Positions 46,261 through 56,100 of a DNA stretch of 64,000 bases are shown here, in pieces. A model generated the notes under the pieces. The model saw only the letters and a program-made list of their open reading frames with translations, searched no databases and was not told the origin of the DNA. Origin of the DNA: Roseibacterium elongatum DSM 19469 (GTDB taxonomy: Bacteria > Pseudomonadota > Alphaproteobacteria > Rhodobacterales > Rhodobacteraceae); NCBI RefSeq assembly GCF_000590925.1, contig NZ_CP004372.1:2275001-2339000 (forward strand). Direction: 5' to 3'. The number at the start of each line of letters is the position of its first letter. Positions within the stretch are counted from its first letter, which is position 1. Position numbers and translations under genes: made by a program.

Positions 46261-46821
46261 ATGAATGGACTTTTCGAGACAGGGCTTGAGACTAAGTTCT
46301 GCCGCTTCGACGCGGATCTGACGCTTAAGGATGGCGTGAAGATCGAAGGCTATGCCTCGCTCTTCGGGGCGGCGGATCAGGGCGGCGACGTGGTCGAGCC
46401 GGGGGCATACGCCCGCAGCCTGACGGCCGAGCGTCGGGTCAAGATGCTGTGGCAGCACGACCCGCGCGAGCCCATCGGCATCTGGGACAGCGTCTCGGAG
46501 GATGCCAGGGGCCTGTTCGTGAAGGGCCGCCTTCTCGATGACGTGGCCCGCGCCCGCGAGGCCGCGGCCCTGATCGAGGCGGGTGCCATCGACGGGCTGA
46601 GCATCGGCTATCGCACGGTGCGCGCCCACAAGAACGACAAGGGGCAGCGTCTCCTGTCGGAAGTGGAGCTGTGGGAGGTGTCGCTGGTGACCTTCCCCAT
46701 GCTCCCCGAGGCGCGGGTTGCCGCGGCCACGGCGCCGGACGCCAAGGCCAGCGACCTGCGTGACCTGGCGACGGTGTTTCAGGACGCCCGCCGCAAACTG
46801 GCGGCGCGTTCGGCCCGCTGA
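46261..46821 (+). CDS. GTA gene 4: prohead protease
   Basis: 186 residues, HK97-type (peptidase U35) serine protease with the herpesvirus-assemblin-like fold. Probable catalytic His in MLWQHDPREPIG and Ser in GLSIGYRTV. Cleaves the N-terminal scaffold segment of the capsid protein during maturation. The capsid gene is directly downstream. Confidence 0.93.
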   Translation: MNGLFETGLETKFCRFDADLTLKDGVKIEGYASLFGAADQGGDVVEPGAYARSLTAERRVKMLWQHDPREPIGIWDSVSEDARGLFVKGRLLDDVARAREAAALIEAGAIDGLSIGYRTVRAHKNDKGQRLLSEVELWEVSLVTFPMLPEARVAAATAPDAKASDLRDLATVFQDARRKLAARSAR

Positions 46822-46846
46822 TCCCACCGTAAGAGAGGTGTTCGTG

Positions 46847-48016
46847 ATGACCGAGACGGAGCCTTCGGCCCCCTTGGCTGAGGTGAAATCGGCACTTGCC
46901 GGTTTCATGAATGAAATCAGTCAATTTCAAGACGACATGCAAGTGAAGCTTCAAAAACAGGAAGAGCGGATTTCCATGCTGACCACCAAGACCATGACCC
47001 ATGCCCGCCCCGCGCTGACCGCCGAGATCGACACCGGCGCGCCGCACAAGAAGGCGCTGTCGACCTATCTGCGCTGCGGCGAGGATGACGCGCTGCGCGG
47101 CCTCGACCTGGAAGGCAAGGCGATGAACACCGCCGTCAACGCCGAGGGCGGCTATCTGGTCGATCCGCAGACGGCCGAGACGATCCAGTCGGTGCTGCAA
47201 TCCTCGTCCTCGCTGCGCGCCATCGCCAATGTCGTGGCCGTCGAGGCGACCAGTTTCGACGTCCTCATCGACACCACCGATGCCGGTGCCGGCTGGGCCG
47301 ACGAAACCAGCGCCACGGGCGAAACCGACACGCCGCAGATCGAGCGCATCTCGATCCCGCTGCACGAATTGTCGGCCCTGCCCAAGGCCAGCCAGCGCCT
47401 GCTGGACGATGCGGCCTTCGATATCGAGGGGTGGCTGGCCGCCCGCATCGCCGACAAGTTCGCCCGCGCCGAGGCGGACGCCTTCCTCAACGGCGACGGG
47501 TCGGGCAAGCCCACGGGTCTTCTGACCCATCCGATGGTCGAGAACGGCAGCTGGGCCTGGGGCAGCCTGGGCTATGTCGCCACCGGCACCGACGGCGATT
47601 TCGATGCGGCCAACCCCGCCGATGCCATCGTCGATCTGGTCTACGCGCTCGGCGCCCGCTACCGCGCCAATGCCAGCTTCGTGATGAACTCGAAAACCGC
47701 CGGGGCGGTCCGCAAGATGAAGGATGCCGATGGCCGCTTCCTGTGGTCCGACGGCCTGAGCCAGGGTGAACCGGCCCGCCTGATGGGGTATCCGGTGCTG
47801 ATCGCCGAGGACATGCCCGACATCGCCACCGACGCGGCGGCCATCGCCTTTGGCGATTTCGGCGCGGGCTACACCATCGCCGAACGTCCCGATCTGCGCG
47901 TTTTGCGTGACCCGTTCTCGGCCAAGCCGCATGTGCTGTTCTATGCCACCAAGCGCGTGGGCGGCGACGTGACCGATTTCGCGGCGATCAAGCTGATGAA
48001 GTTCGGCACCGCCTGA
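46847..48016 (+). CDS. GTA gene 5: major capsid protein
   Basis: 389 residues, HK97 fold. The N-terminal about 100 residues are helical and act as scaffold (LAGFMNEISQFQDDMQVKL); mature sequence probably begins near LRGLDLEGKAMNTAVNAEGG. Capsid landmarks: GGYLVDPQTAETI, ADAFLNGDGSGKPTG, ANASFVMNSKTAGAVRKMKD, YPVLIAEDMP. The ATG at 46847 follows AAGAGAGG. A 224-base gap with no recognised gene follows. Confidence 0.96.
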   Translation: MTETEPSAPLAEVKSALAGFMNEISQFQDDMQVKLQKQEERISMLTTKTMTHARPALTAEIDTGAPHKKALSTYLRCGEDDALRGLDLEGKAMNTAVNAEGGYLVDPQTAETIQSVLQSSSSLRAIANVVAVEATSFDVLIDTTDAGAGWADETSATGETDTPQIERISIPLHELSALPKASQRLLDDAAFDIEGWLAARIADKFARAEADAFLNGDGSGKPTGLLTHPMVENGSWAWGSLGYVATGTDGDFDAANPADAIVDLVYALGARYRANASFVMNSKTAGAVRKMKDADGRFLWSDGLSQGEPARLMGYPVLIAEDMPDIATDAAAIAFGDFGAGYTIAERPDLRVLRDPFSAKPHVLFYATKRVGGDVTDFAAIKLMKFGTA

Positions 48017-48240
48017 CGGGCGCGGCCCGGCACCCCCGTCCCGGCGTGTTTTCGGCCGGAGCGGGGCGGCGGCGGCAGGGGCGATCCAGCTGCGCGTTTC
48101 CCCGCATGAGCAGCGTCTCGTGCCGCCGCCCTCCCTGTCCCTCCTCTCCCACTCCCGAGCGCCGCAGGGCCCCGGCCCTGCACAACAACAATATCCCGGT
48201 CCCCCAAGGCCCGAGGCAGGAATTCCCGGAGATGATACCC

Positions 48241-48828
48241 ATGATGATGGTCGAACTGACCAGCGCGCAAAGCGGCGTCCTACCCATTGCCGAACTGGCA
48301 GATCACCTGCGCCTGTCGCGCGGGTTCACCGATGACGCCGACCAGGACGCGCGGCTGGAAAGCTGCCTGCGCGCCGCCGCCTCGGCGATCGAGGCGCGCA
48401 CCGGCAAGGCGTTGTTCCGGCGGCGGTTCCTGCTGACGATCGGCCACTGGTCCACCGATCAGGCGCACCGCCTGCCGATCGCGCCCGTGGCGGCGATCGA
48501 CAGCCTGACCCTGATCAATCGCAGCGGGGCCGAGACGGTCATCGACCCCGCCGCCTATCATTTGCAGGAGGACGCGCACCGCCCTCAACTGATCGCCACG
48601 GGCATGCGCCTGCCGCCGATCCCGACGGGCGGGTCGGCCGAGATCGCCTTTACCGCCGGGTTTGCCGATGACTGGCCCGTGATGCCCGCCGATCTCAGCC
48701 AGGCGTTGCTGCTCTTGGCGGGCGAGTTCTATGGCCAGAACGTGAATGCCGACGAGGGCATCCCGTTTGCGGTGTCGGTCCTGATCGAGCCGCACCGCTC
48801 GGTCCGGTTGCGGGGGGCGGGGGCATGA
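48241..48828 (+). CDS. GTA gene 6: head-tail adaptor
   Basis: 195 residues, of the phage head-tail connector group (gp6/HK97-like). ELADHLRLSRGFTDDADQDARLESCLRAA and FRRRFLLTIGHW at the N-terminal half. Sits under the portal ring. Several ATGs (48232, 48241, 48244, 48247) can serve as start; 48241 gives a GGAG at workable distance. Overlaps gene 7 by 4 bp. Confidence 0.88.
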   Translation: MMMVELTSAQSGVLPIAELADHLRLSRGFTDDADQDARLESCLRAAASAIEARTGKALFRRRFLLTIGHWSTDQAHRLPIAPVAAIDSLTLINRSGAETVIDPAAYHLQEDAHRPQLIATGMRLPPIPTGGSAEIAFTAGFADDWPVMPADLSQALLLLAGEFYGQNVNADEGIPFAVSVLIEPHRSVRLRGAGA

Positions 48829-49154
48829 GCGTGCCTAACCTGTCGCGCCGCCTGACGCTCGAGGCACCGCAACGGCTGGCCGATGGCGCGGGCGGCTACA
48901 CCGAAAACTGGGTGCCCCTGGGCCGGCTCTGGGCCGAGGTCGCGCCGCGCGGCGCGGGCCGCGAGGTCGATGTCGCCTCGCAGGTCAATCTCAGGATCAC
49001 GGTGCGCGCGGCCCCGCCGGGCGCCCCCTCGCGCCCCCGGCCCGAAATGCGGTTCCGCGAGGGCGTGCGGATCTTTCGCATCGAGGCGGTGACCGAGGGC
49101 GACGCCACCGGCCGCACGTTGATCTGCTTTGCCAAGGAGGAGACGGGCGCATGA
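48825..49154 (+). CDS. GTA gene 7: head closure (stopper) protein
   Basis: 109 residues, phage head-tail adaptor family (SPP1 gp16-like). LSRRLTLEAPQRLADGAGGYTENW, VPLGRLWAEVAPRG and a closing strand RIFRIEAVTEGD are typical. Closes the head after packaging. ATGA overlaps on both sides. Confidence 0.88.
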   Translation: MSVPNLSRRLTLEAPQRLADGAGGYTENWVPLGRLWAEVAPRGAGREVDVASQVNLRITVRAAPPGAPSRPRPEMRFREGVRIFRIEAVTEGDATGRTLICFAKEETGA

Positions 49155-49555
49155 GTTACGCCGCCGCCGCATCCCTGCAAGCGGCCATCTACGAGGCGCT
49201 GAGCGCCGATGCGCAGGTGGCGTCGCTGTCGCAGGGCGCCATCTACGACGCGCTGCCGCCTGGCCCGGTGCCCGCGCTTTATGTCAACCTCGGGCCGGAA
49301 CGCGTGCGCGACCGCTCGGACAAGACCGGGGCGGGCGCGATCCACGATCTGCCGGTCAGCGTCATCACCGACGGGCCCGGTTTCGCCGCCGCCAAGACGC
49401 TGGCCGTCGCAATTTCCGACGCGCTGGACGGTGCGGCGCTGAGCCTGGCGCGCGGGCGTCTCGTCAGCCTGGACTTTCTGCGCGCGCGGGCGCGGCGCGC
49501 CGGCGCCGGGCGCGAGATCGAGATCTGGTTTCGCGCGCGGATCGACCTCGTGTGA
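49151..49555 (+). CDS. GTA gene 8: tail terminator (DUF3168)
   Basis: 134 residues. DUF3168 pattern: LQAAIYEALSADAQV, AIYDALPPGPVPALYVNLGPE, AKTLAVAISDAL. Caps the tail tube at the head side. Overlaps gene 7 by 4 bp; the tube gene starts 46 bp on. Confidence 0.9.
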   Translation: MSYAAAASLQAAIYEALSADAQVASLSQGAIYDALPPGPVPALYVNLGPERVRDRSDKTGAGAIHDLPVSVITDGPGFAAAKTLAVAISDALDGAALSLARGRLVSLDFLRARARRAGAGREIEIWFRARIDLV

Positions 49556-49601
49556 TACTTGAGTAATGCCTCGCAACCCATTTTTAATATTGGAGAAAGA
49601 C

Positions 49602-50015
49602 ATGACGGCTCAAAGCGGTAAGGACCTGCTGGTCAAGGTCGATATGGATGGTTCGGGCCAGTTCGAGACCATCGCCGGGCTGCGCGCGACGCGGCTCAGC
49701 TTCAATGCGGAAACGGTGGATGTGACCAGCCTGGAGTCCACCGGCGGCTGGCGCGAATTGCTGTCGGGCGCAGGCGTACGCACGGCCGCGATTTCGGGGT
49801 CGGGCGTGTTTCGCGACGCCAATACCGACGAGCGCGCGCGCGCGATCTTCTGGTCGGGCGAGTTGCCGGATTTCCAGGTCGTGATCCCCGATTTCGGCAT
49901 CATCGAGGGGCCGTTCCAGATCACCTCGATCGAATATGCGGGCAGCCATGACGGCGAGGCCAGCTATGAAATGGCCATGGCCTCGGCCGGCGCGCTGACC
50001 TTCACCGCGATCTGA
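49602..50015 (+). CDS. GTA gene 9: major tail (tube) protein
   Basis: 137 residues. MTAQSGKDLLVKVDMDGSG, then GLRATRLSFNAETVDVTSLE and the strand-rich core typical of TP901-type tube proteins. The start at 49602 has an upstream GGAGAAAGAC; the frame to 49566 is extra. Confidence 0.93.
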   Translation: MTAQSGKDLLVKVDMDGSGQFETIAGLRATRLSFNAETVDVTSLESTGGWRELLSGAGVRTAAISGSGVFRDANTDERARAIFWSGELPDFQVVIPDFGIIEGPFQITSIEYAGSHDGEASYEMAMASAGALTFTAI

Positions 50016-50026
50016 GGGGCAGGCCG

Positions 50027-50341
50027 ATGGCAAACCCCCATGCAGGCGAGGTCGCGCTGGTCATCGACGGGCAGCGCCATGTCGCGCGCCTGACCCTTGG
50101 CGCACTGGCCGAGCTGGAGGATCGTCTGGGGGCCGGCAGCCTGCCGGCGCTGGTCGAACGCTTCGAGGGCGAGGGGCCGCGCGCAGGCGACGTGCTGGCG
50201 CTGATCTGCGCGGGGCTGCGCGGCGGCGGCTGGCAGGGCGATCTGCGCGATCTGGCCCATGCCGAGATCGAGGGCGGCGTGATCGAGGCCGCGCGGGTCG
50301 CCGCGCGCCTTCTGGCGCTGGCCTTTCGGGGCGCGCAATGA
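50027..50341 (+). CDS. GTA gene 10: tail assembly chaperone-like protein
   Basis: 104 residues, gene-transfer-agent family with GEVALVIDGQRHVARLTLGALAELE and GDVLALICAGLRGGGW. Comparable proteins act as chaperones for the tape measure. ATGA overlap with the next gene. Confidence 0.85.
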   Translation: MANPHAGEVALVIDGQRHVARLTLGALAELEDRLGAGSLPALVERFEGEGPRAGDVLALICAGLRGGGWQGDLRDLAHAEIEGGVIEAARVAARLLALAFRGAQ

Positions 50342-50565
50342 CGCCGCGGGCCGGGTTCGACTGGCCCGCGCTGATGCGGGCGGGCATCCACGGCCTCGGC
50401 CTGCGCCCGGCCGAGTTCTGGGCGCTGACCCCGGCCGAGCTGCTGCTGATGCTGGGCGAGGGAACCGGGGCCGCGCCGATGCGCCGTGACACGCTGGACG
50501 CGCTCTTGGCGCGCTTTCCCGACCAACCGACACGAGAGGAGAAGGCCGATGGCCGACATGGGTGA
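50338..50565 (+). CDS. GTA gene 10.1: second tail assembly chaperone-like protein
   Basis: 75 residues. FDWPALMRAGIHGLGLRPAEFWALTPAEL is the signature of the small TAC proteins found between gp10 and the tape measure. Overlaps gene 11 by 17 bp. Confidence 0.85.
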   Translation: MTPRAGFDWPALMRAGIHGLGLRPAEFWALTPAELLLMLGEGTGAAPMRRDTLDALLARFPDQPTREEKADGRHG

Positions 50566-51214
50566 CGATCTCGACGGGTTCGAGGCGCAGATCGCCGATC
50601 TGGAGACGACGCTGTCTGGCGCGACCTCGATCGCGGCGGCGTTCCAGGCCGAGTTGCAGGGCATGCAGGGCGCGATGCTCTATACCAACCGCGAGGTGCA
50701 GAGCATGAGCCGCGCCATCGGCGGCGGGTTGCGGCGCGCCTTTGACGGGCTGGTCTTTGACGGGATGCGCCTGTCGGACGCGCTGCGCACGGTGGCGACC
50801 AGCATGATCGACGCCGCCTACAACACCGCGATGCGGCCGGTGCAGAACGCGGTTGGGGGCGTGATCGCCAATGGGATCAACGGATTGATGACCAACCTGC
50901 TGCCCTTCGAGAAGGGGGGCGCGTTTTCCGGCGGGCGGGTGACGCCCTTTGCCCGTGGCGGTGTGGTCAGCGGGCCGACGCCCTTTGCCATGCGCGGCGG
51001 CACCGGGTTGATGGGCGAGGCCGGCCCCGAGGCGATCATGCCGCTGACGCGCGGCGCCGACGGGCGTCTGGGCGTGCAGGCCGCCGGGGGCGGCGGGGCC
51101 GTGACGGTCACCATGAACATCACCACGCCCGATGTGCAGGGCTTCCGCCGCAGCCAGAGCCAGATCGCCGCCGAGATGGGCCGCGCGCTGGCCCGTGGTC
51201 AGCGCAACCGCTGA
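50549..51214 (+). CDS. GTA gene 11: short tape measure protein
   Basis: 221 residues, close to the size in R. capsulatus and far shorter than phage tape measures, matching the short GTA tail. Helical N-terminus (FEAQIADLETTLSGATSIAA), a glycine-rich middle (FEKGGAFSGGRVTPFARGG), and GLMGEAGPEAIMPLTRG, the conserved tape-measure end motif. Start MADMGDDL follows AGAGGAGAAGG. Confidence 0.92.
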   Translation: MADMGDDLDGFEAQIADLETTLSGATSIAAAFQAELQGMQGAMLYTNREVQSMSRAIGGGLRRAFDGLVFDGMRLSDALRTVATSMIDAAYNTAMRPVQNAVGGVIANGINGLMTNLLPFEKGGAFSGGRVTPFARGGVVSGPTPFAMRGGTGLMGEAGPEAIMPLTRGADGRLGVQAAGGGGAVTVTMNITTPDVQGFRRSQSQIAAEMGRALARGQRNR

Positions 51215-51229
51215 GAAAGGCCGAGAAAC

Positions 51230-51862
51230 ATGGGATTTCACGAGGTTCGCTTTCCCGCCACCCTGAGCTTCGGCTCGGTCGGCGGGCCCGAGCGGCGCAC
51301 CGAGGTGGTGACGCTGACCAACGGGTTCGAGGAACGCAACACGCCGTGGGCGCAATCGCGCCGCCGCTATGATGCGGGCGTGGCGATGCGCTCGCTCGAT
51401 GATATCGCGCGGCTGATCGCGTTTTTCGAGGCGCGGCGCGGGCAGCTTTACGGCTTTCGGTGGAAGGACTGGTCGGATTTCAAATCCTGCCTGCCCTCGG
51501 AAACGCCCGCCTTTCGCGATCAGCGGATCGGCACGGGCGACGGGGTAACGACGACCTTTCCCCTGTCGAAACGCTATGCCTCGGGCGAGATCGCCTATGT
51601 GCGCCCCATCGACAAGCCGGTTCAGGGCACCGTTCTGGCCGGCGTTTCGGCCGAGGAACTGGTGCAGGGCGTGCATTTCACCGTCGATCATGCCACCGGG
51701 CAGATCAGCTTTGCCGACGCGCCCGAGGCGGGCGAAGAGGTGACGGCGGGGTTCGAGTTCGACGTGCCGGTGCGGTTCGACACCGACACGATCCAGGCCA
51801 GCGTCGCCTCGTTCCAGGCGGGCGAGGCGCTGAGCGTGCCGGTGGTGGAGATCCGGCTATGA
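51230..51862 (+). CDS. GTA gene 12: distal tail protein (DUF2460)
   Basis: 210 residues. GFHEVRFPATLSFGSVGGPE, then WAQSRRRYDAGVAMRSLDDI and RGQLYGFRWKDWSDFKSC are DUF2460 hallmarks. Joins tube to baseplate hub. ATGA overlap with gene 13. Confidence 0.93.
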   Translation: MGFHEVRFPATLSFGSVGGPERRTEVVTLTNGFEERNTPWAQSRRRYDAGVAMRSLDDIARLIAFFEARRGQLYGFRWKDWSDFKSCLPSETPAFRDQRIGTGDGVTTTFPLSKRYASGEIAYVRPIDKPVQGTVLAGVSAEELVQGVHFTVDHATGQISFADAPEAGEEVTAGFEFDVPVRFDTDTIQASVASFQAGEALSVPVVEIRL

Positions 51863-52746
51863 GCGGGGCGGCGGGGCTGGACGCCCATCTGTCCACCGGC
51901 GCGACCAATGTGGCGCGCTGCTGGACGCTGACCCGGACCGATGGTGCGCGCTACGGCTTCACCGACCATGACCGGGACCTGAGTTTCGACGGGGTGACCT
52001 TTCGCGCGGGCACCGGCCTGTCGGCGGCGGCACTCAGCCAGACCACGGGCCTGTCGGTCGACAATACCGAAGCCGTGGGCGCCCTGTCGGATGCCGCCAT
52101 CACCGAGGCCGACATCAAGGCGGGCCGCTTCGACGGTGCGCGGATCGAGGCGTGGATGGTGCAATGGGACGCCCCCGAAAACCGGGTGCTGCAATTCCGC
52201 GGTTTCCTGGGCGAGATCAGCCGCGCCGAGGGGGCCTTTACCGCCGAGCTGCGGGGCCTGGCCGAGGTGTTGAACCGGCCGCAGGGGCGCGTCTATCAGC
52301 GCGCCTGTTCCGCCGTTCTGGGGGATGCGGCCTGTGGGTTCGACCTCTCCGCGCCCGGGTATGCCACCGAGGCGGCCCCGGTTGCGGTCGAAAACGCCCG
52401 CGTCTTCATTTTCGACGGCGCGCTGCCTTTCGAGCCGCGCTGGTTCGAACGCGGCGTGTTGCACGTGCTGGACGGCGCGGGCGCGGGCCTGTCGGGCGCG
52501 ATCAAGCGCGACCGGCTGGACGATCAGGGCCGCCGCCGGGTCGAGCTGTGGGACAGCCTGCGCGCAGATTTGGGGCCGGGTGTGACGGTGCGGCTGACCG
52601 CCGGCTGCGACAAGCGCATGGAAACCTGCAAGCTGAAATTCGCCAACCTGCTGAATTTTCGTGGCTTTCCCGATATTCCCGGCGATGACTGGATGGCGGC
52701 CCACCCGGCGCGCAAATCGCAAAAGACCGGCGGGTCGCTCAGATGA
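51859..52746 (+). CDS. GTA gene 13: baseplate hub protein (DUF2163)
   Basis: 295 residues. DUF2163 N-terminus (RCWTLTRTDGARYGFTDHD) and a C-terminal region with four cysteines, RACSAVLGDAACGF and AGCDKRMETCKLKF, followed by NLLNFRGFPDIPGDD. A similar cysteine set in lambda gpL binds an iron-sulfur cluster, and the R. capsulatus hub is reported to do the same. ATGA overlap with gene 14. Confidence 0.93.
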   Translation: MSGAAGLDAHLSTGATNVARCWTLTRTDGARYGFTDHDRDLSFDGVTFRAGTGLSAAALSQTTGLSVDNTEAVGALSDAAITEADIKAGRFDGARIEAWMVQWDAPENRVLQFRGFLGEISRAEGAFTAELRGLAEVLNRPQGRVYQRACSAVLGDAACGFDLSAPGYATEAAPVAVENARVFIFDGALPFEPRWFERGVLHVLDGAGAGLSGAIKRDRLDDQGRRRVELWDSLRADLGPGVTVRLTAGCDKRMETCKLKFANLLNFRGFPDIPGDDWMAAHPARKSQKTGGSLR

Positions 52747-53183
52747 GCGGCCCCGAGATCGTCAGTGCCGCGCGGCGCTGGCTGGGCACGCCCTATCTGC
52801 ACCAGGCTTCGTGCCGGGGGGCGGGGACGGATTGCCTTGGGCTGATCCTCGGGATCTGGCGCGAGCGGTTCGGCGCACTACCCGAGGCGGTGCCGGGCTA
52901 TACGCCCGACTGGTCCGAGGCCGCGCGCGAGGAACGCCTGTGGCAGGCCGCGCGCCGGCACATGCGCGAAAAACCCGTGGCGCAGGCCGCGATGGGCGAC
53001 GTGCTGCTGTTCCGCATGCGGGCGGGCGGCGTGGCGAAACACATGGGCGTGCAGGGCGAGGTGGCCACCGGGGCCGAGACCTTCATCCACGCCTATTCGG
53101 GCCGGGGCGTCGTCGAAAGCCGCCTGTCCGGCCCCTGGGCGCGGCGCGTCGTGGCGCGCTTTGCCTTTCCTGAAAGGATCTGA
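52743..53183 (+). CDS. GTA gene 14: NlpC/P60 cell-wall peptidase
   Basis: 146 residues. Catalytic Cys in GTDCLGLILGIW and His in VAKHMGVQG, with a third residue in FIHAYSG. Located in the tail tip; thought to cut recipient peptidoglycan during DNA entry. Overlaps gene 13 by 4 bp; gene 15 starts 3 bp on. Confidence 0.94.
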   Translation: MSGPEIVSAARRWLGTPYLHQASCRGAGTDCLGLILGIWRERFGALPEAVPGYTPDWSEAAREERLWQAARRHMREKPVAQAAMGDVLLFRMRAGGVAKHMGVQGEVATGAETFIHAYSGRGVVESRLSGPWARRVVARFAFPERI

Positions 53184-53186
53184 GAC

Positions 53187-56100
53187 ATGGCGACAATCCT
53201 CCTCTCCGCGGCGGGCGCGGCCCTTGGCGGCATGACCAATGCCACGATCTTCGGCCTGACGGGCGCGGTGATCGGGCGGGCGGTCGGGGCCACGGTCGGG
53301 CGCGTGATCGACCAGCGCCTGATGGGCGCGGGCGCCGAGGCCATCGAACAGGGCCGTGTCGAGCGCTTTCGCTTTACCGGCGCGGGCGAGGGGGCGCCGG
53401 TGGCGCGGCTCTTCGGGCGGATGCGCCTGGGCGGTCAGGTCATCTGGGCCACGCAATTCGTCGAGACGCGCAAGAAATCGGGCGGCGGCAAGGGGGCCGC
53501 GCCGCAACCCAAGACGGTGACCTATGCCTATTCGGTCAGCCTGGCCGTCGCGCTGTGCGAGGGCGAGATCGCGCGCGTGGGCCGCATCTGGGCCGACGGG
53601 GTCGAGATCGACCGCCAGAGCGTGACCATGCGCGTCTATACGGGCCGCGAGGATCAGCTACCCGACCCGCTGATCGAGGCGGTCGAGGGCGCGGGCGAGG
53701 TGCCGGCCTATCGCGGCATCGCCTATGTCGTCTTCGAGGATCTGGACCTGTCGGCCTATGGCAACCGCGTGCCGCAGTTCTCCTTCGAGGTGGTGCGCCG
53801 CGCACAGCCGCAGGCCCCGCATCTGCCCGCCGCCGCCGAGATGCTGCGCGCCGTGGCGATGATGCCGGGCACCGGCGAATATGCGCTCTCCACCAGCGCG
53901 GTCGCCTATGACGGGGCGCTGGGCTCGGGCGGGGCGGCCAATGTCTCGGCCGAGGGGGGGCTGTCGGATTTCGCGCAGTCGCTGGAGACCCTGCGCGACA
54001 CGCTGCCCAGTCTGGGCGCGGTGTCGCTGATCTATTCGTGGTTCGGCGACGATCTGCGCGCCGGGTCCTGCCGGGTAAAACCCAAGGTCGAGGATCGCGG
54101 CCGCAAGGCGAAAAAGCACCGCTGGACGGTCGGCGGGCTGACCCGCAAGGATGCCGAGGAAATCGCCCGCGATGCCGACGACCGCCCCGTCTATGGCGGC
54201 ACGCCCGCCGATGACAGCGTGATCGAGGCGATCACCGCCATCCACGCGGGCGGGCAGCAGGTGATGTTCTACCCCTTCCTGCTGATGGAGGTCCTGGCGG
54301 GGAACGGGTTGCCCGACCCCTGGGGCGGGACCGAGCAGGCGAAACTGCCCTGGCGCGGGCGGATCACCGGCGATCTTGCGCCCGGGCACCCCGACAGCCC
54401 CGATGGCACGCCGGCCAATGCGGCGGCGGTGGCGGCGTTTTTCGGCACGGTCACGGCCGCAGATTTCACCGTCAGCGCCGGTGAGGTCGCCTATCACGGT
54501 CCCGAGGAATGGACCTATTCGCGCTTCATCCTGCATTGCGCGGCGCTCTGCGCGGCGGCGGGCGGGGTCGCGGCGTTCTGCATCGGCTCCGAGATGCGCG
54601 GGCTGACGCAGATGCGCGATGATGCAGGCTTTCCGGCGGTGGCGCGCTACCGCGCTCTGGCCGCCGACGTGCGCGCCCTGCTGCCCGATGCGCAGCTGAC
54701 CTATGCCGCCGACTGGAGCGAATATTTCGGCTATCACCCGCAGGACGGCTCGGGGGATGTGTATTTCCATCTCGATCCGCTTTGGGCCGATGACGAGATC
54801 GATTTCATCGGGATCGACAATTACATGCCCACGGCCGATTGGCGCGAGGGGATCGATCACACCGATGCCCAAGACTGGGAGGCGATCCACGATCTCGATT
54901 ACCTGCGCGCCAATATCGAGGGCGGCGAGGGCGGCGCGTGGTACTTACCCCACCCCCGAGGCTCGGGCCGCGCAGCGCCGGGTGCCGATTGTCGATGGCG
55001 CAGCGGGCGAGGATTGGGTCTATGCCTACAAGGCGCTGCTGGGGTGGTGGGCCTCGGCCCATCACGAGCGGCGCGGCGGCGTGCGGCAGTCGGCGGCCAG
55101 CCCTTGGGTGCCGCAATCCAAGCCCATCCGCTTTACCGAATTCGGATGCGCGGCCATCGACAAAGGCGCCAACCAGCCCAACGCGTTCCTCGACGAAAAA
55201 AGCGCCGAAAGCGCCATCCCGCGCCATTCGAACGGGCGGCGCGACGACCTGATCCAGGCGCAATACCTGCGCGCCGTGATGTCCCATTGGCAGGATCCGG
55301 CGAACAACCCCGTCTCCGAGGTTTATGGCGGCCCGATGCTGGAGATGGACCACGCCTATGCCTGGGCCTGGGATGCGCGGCCCTGGCCGGCCTTTCCCAA
55401 TGATCGGGCGCGCTGGGCCGATGGGGCCAACTGGCGGCGCGGCCATTGGCTGACCGGGCGGCTGGATGCCGCACCACTGGATCTGGTGGTGGCCGAGATC
55501 TGCGAGGCGGCGGGCCTGCGCCCGGACGAGTATGACGTCTCGCGCCTGCGCGGGCTGGTGCGCGGGCATCTGTCGGGCGAAACCGAAAGCGCGCGCGCCC
55601 GTCTGCAGCCCTTGATGCTGGCACACGGCTTTCATGCGGTCGAGCGCGAGGGCCGGGTCGTGTTCCTGCCCGTGGCGCCGCGCCCCGCCGCCGTGATCGA
55701 GGGCGATTGCACCGCGCTGGACGGTGAGGGGGTGGGCGGGTTCACCCATATCCGCGCGCCCCAGGCCGAGACGGTGGGTCGCCTGCGGCTGGGCTATACA
55801 GAGGCCGAGGCGACTTACGAGGGCCGTGTCGCCGAGGCGGTGCATCCCGGCGACGGGGCGGATGTGGTCAATGACAGCAGCCTGCCGCTGGCGCTGACCG
55901 GGGCCGAGGGGCAGGCCATCGCCGAACGCTGGCTGGCCGAGGCGCGCGTGGCGCGCGACGCGGTGAAACTGGCGCTGCCGCCCTCGCGCCGCGGCCTTGG
56001 CGCGGGCGATATGATTGCGCTGGCCGATGGCAGCACCTGGCGCATCGACCGGGTCGAGGCGCGGGGCGCGCGCGAGATCGAGGCGGTCCGCGTCGAACCC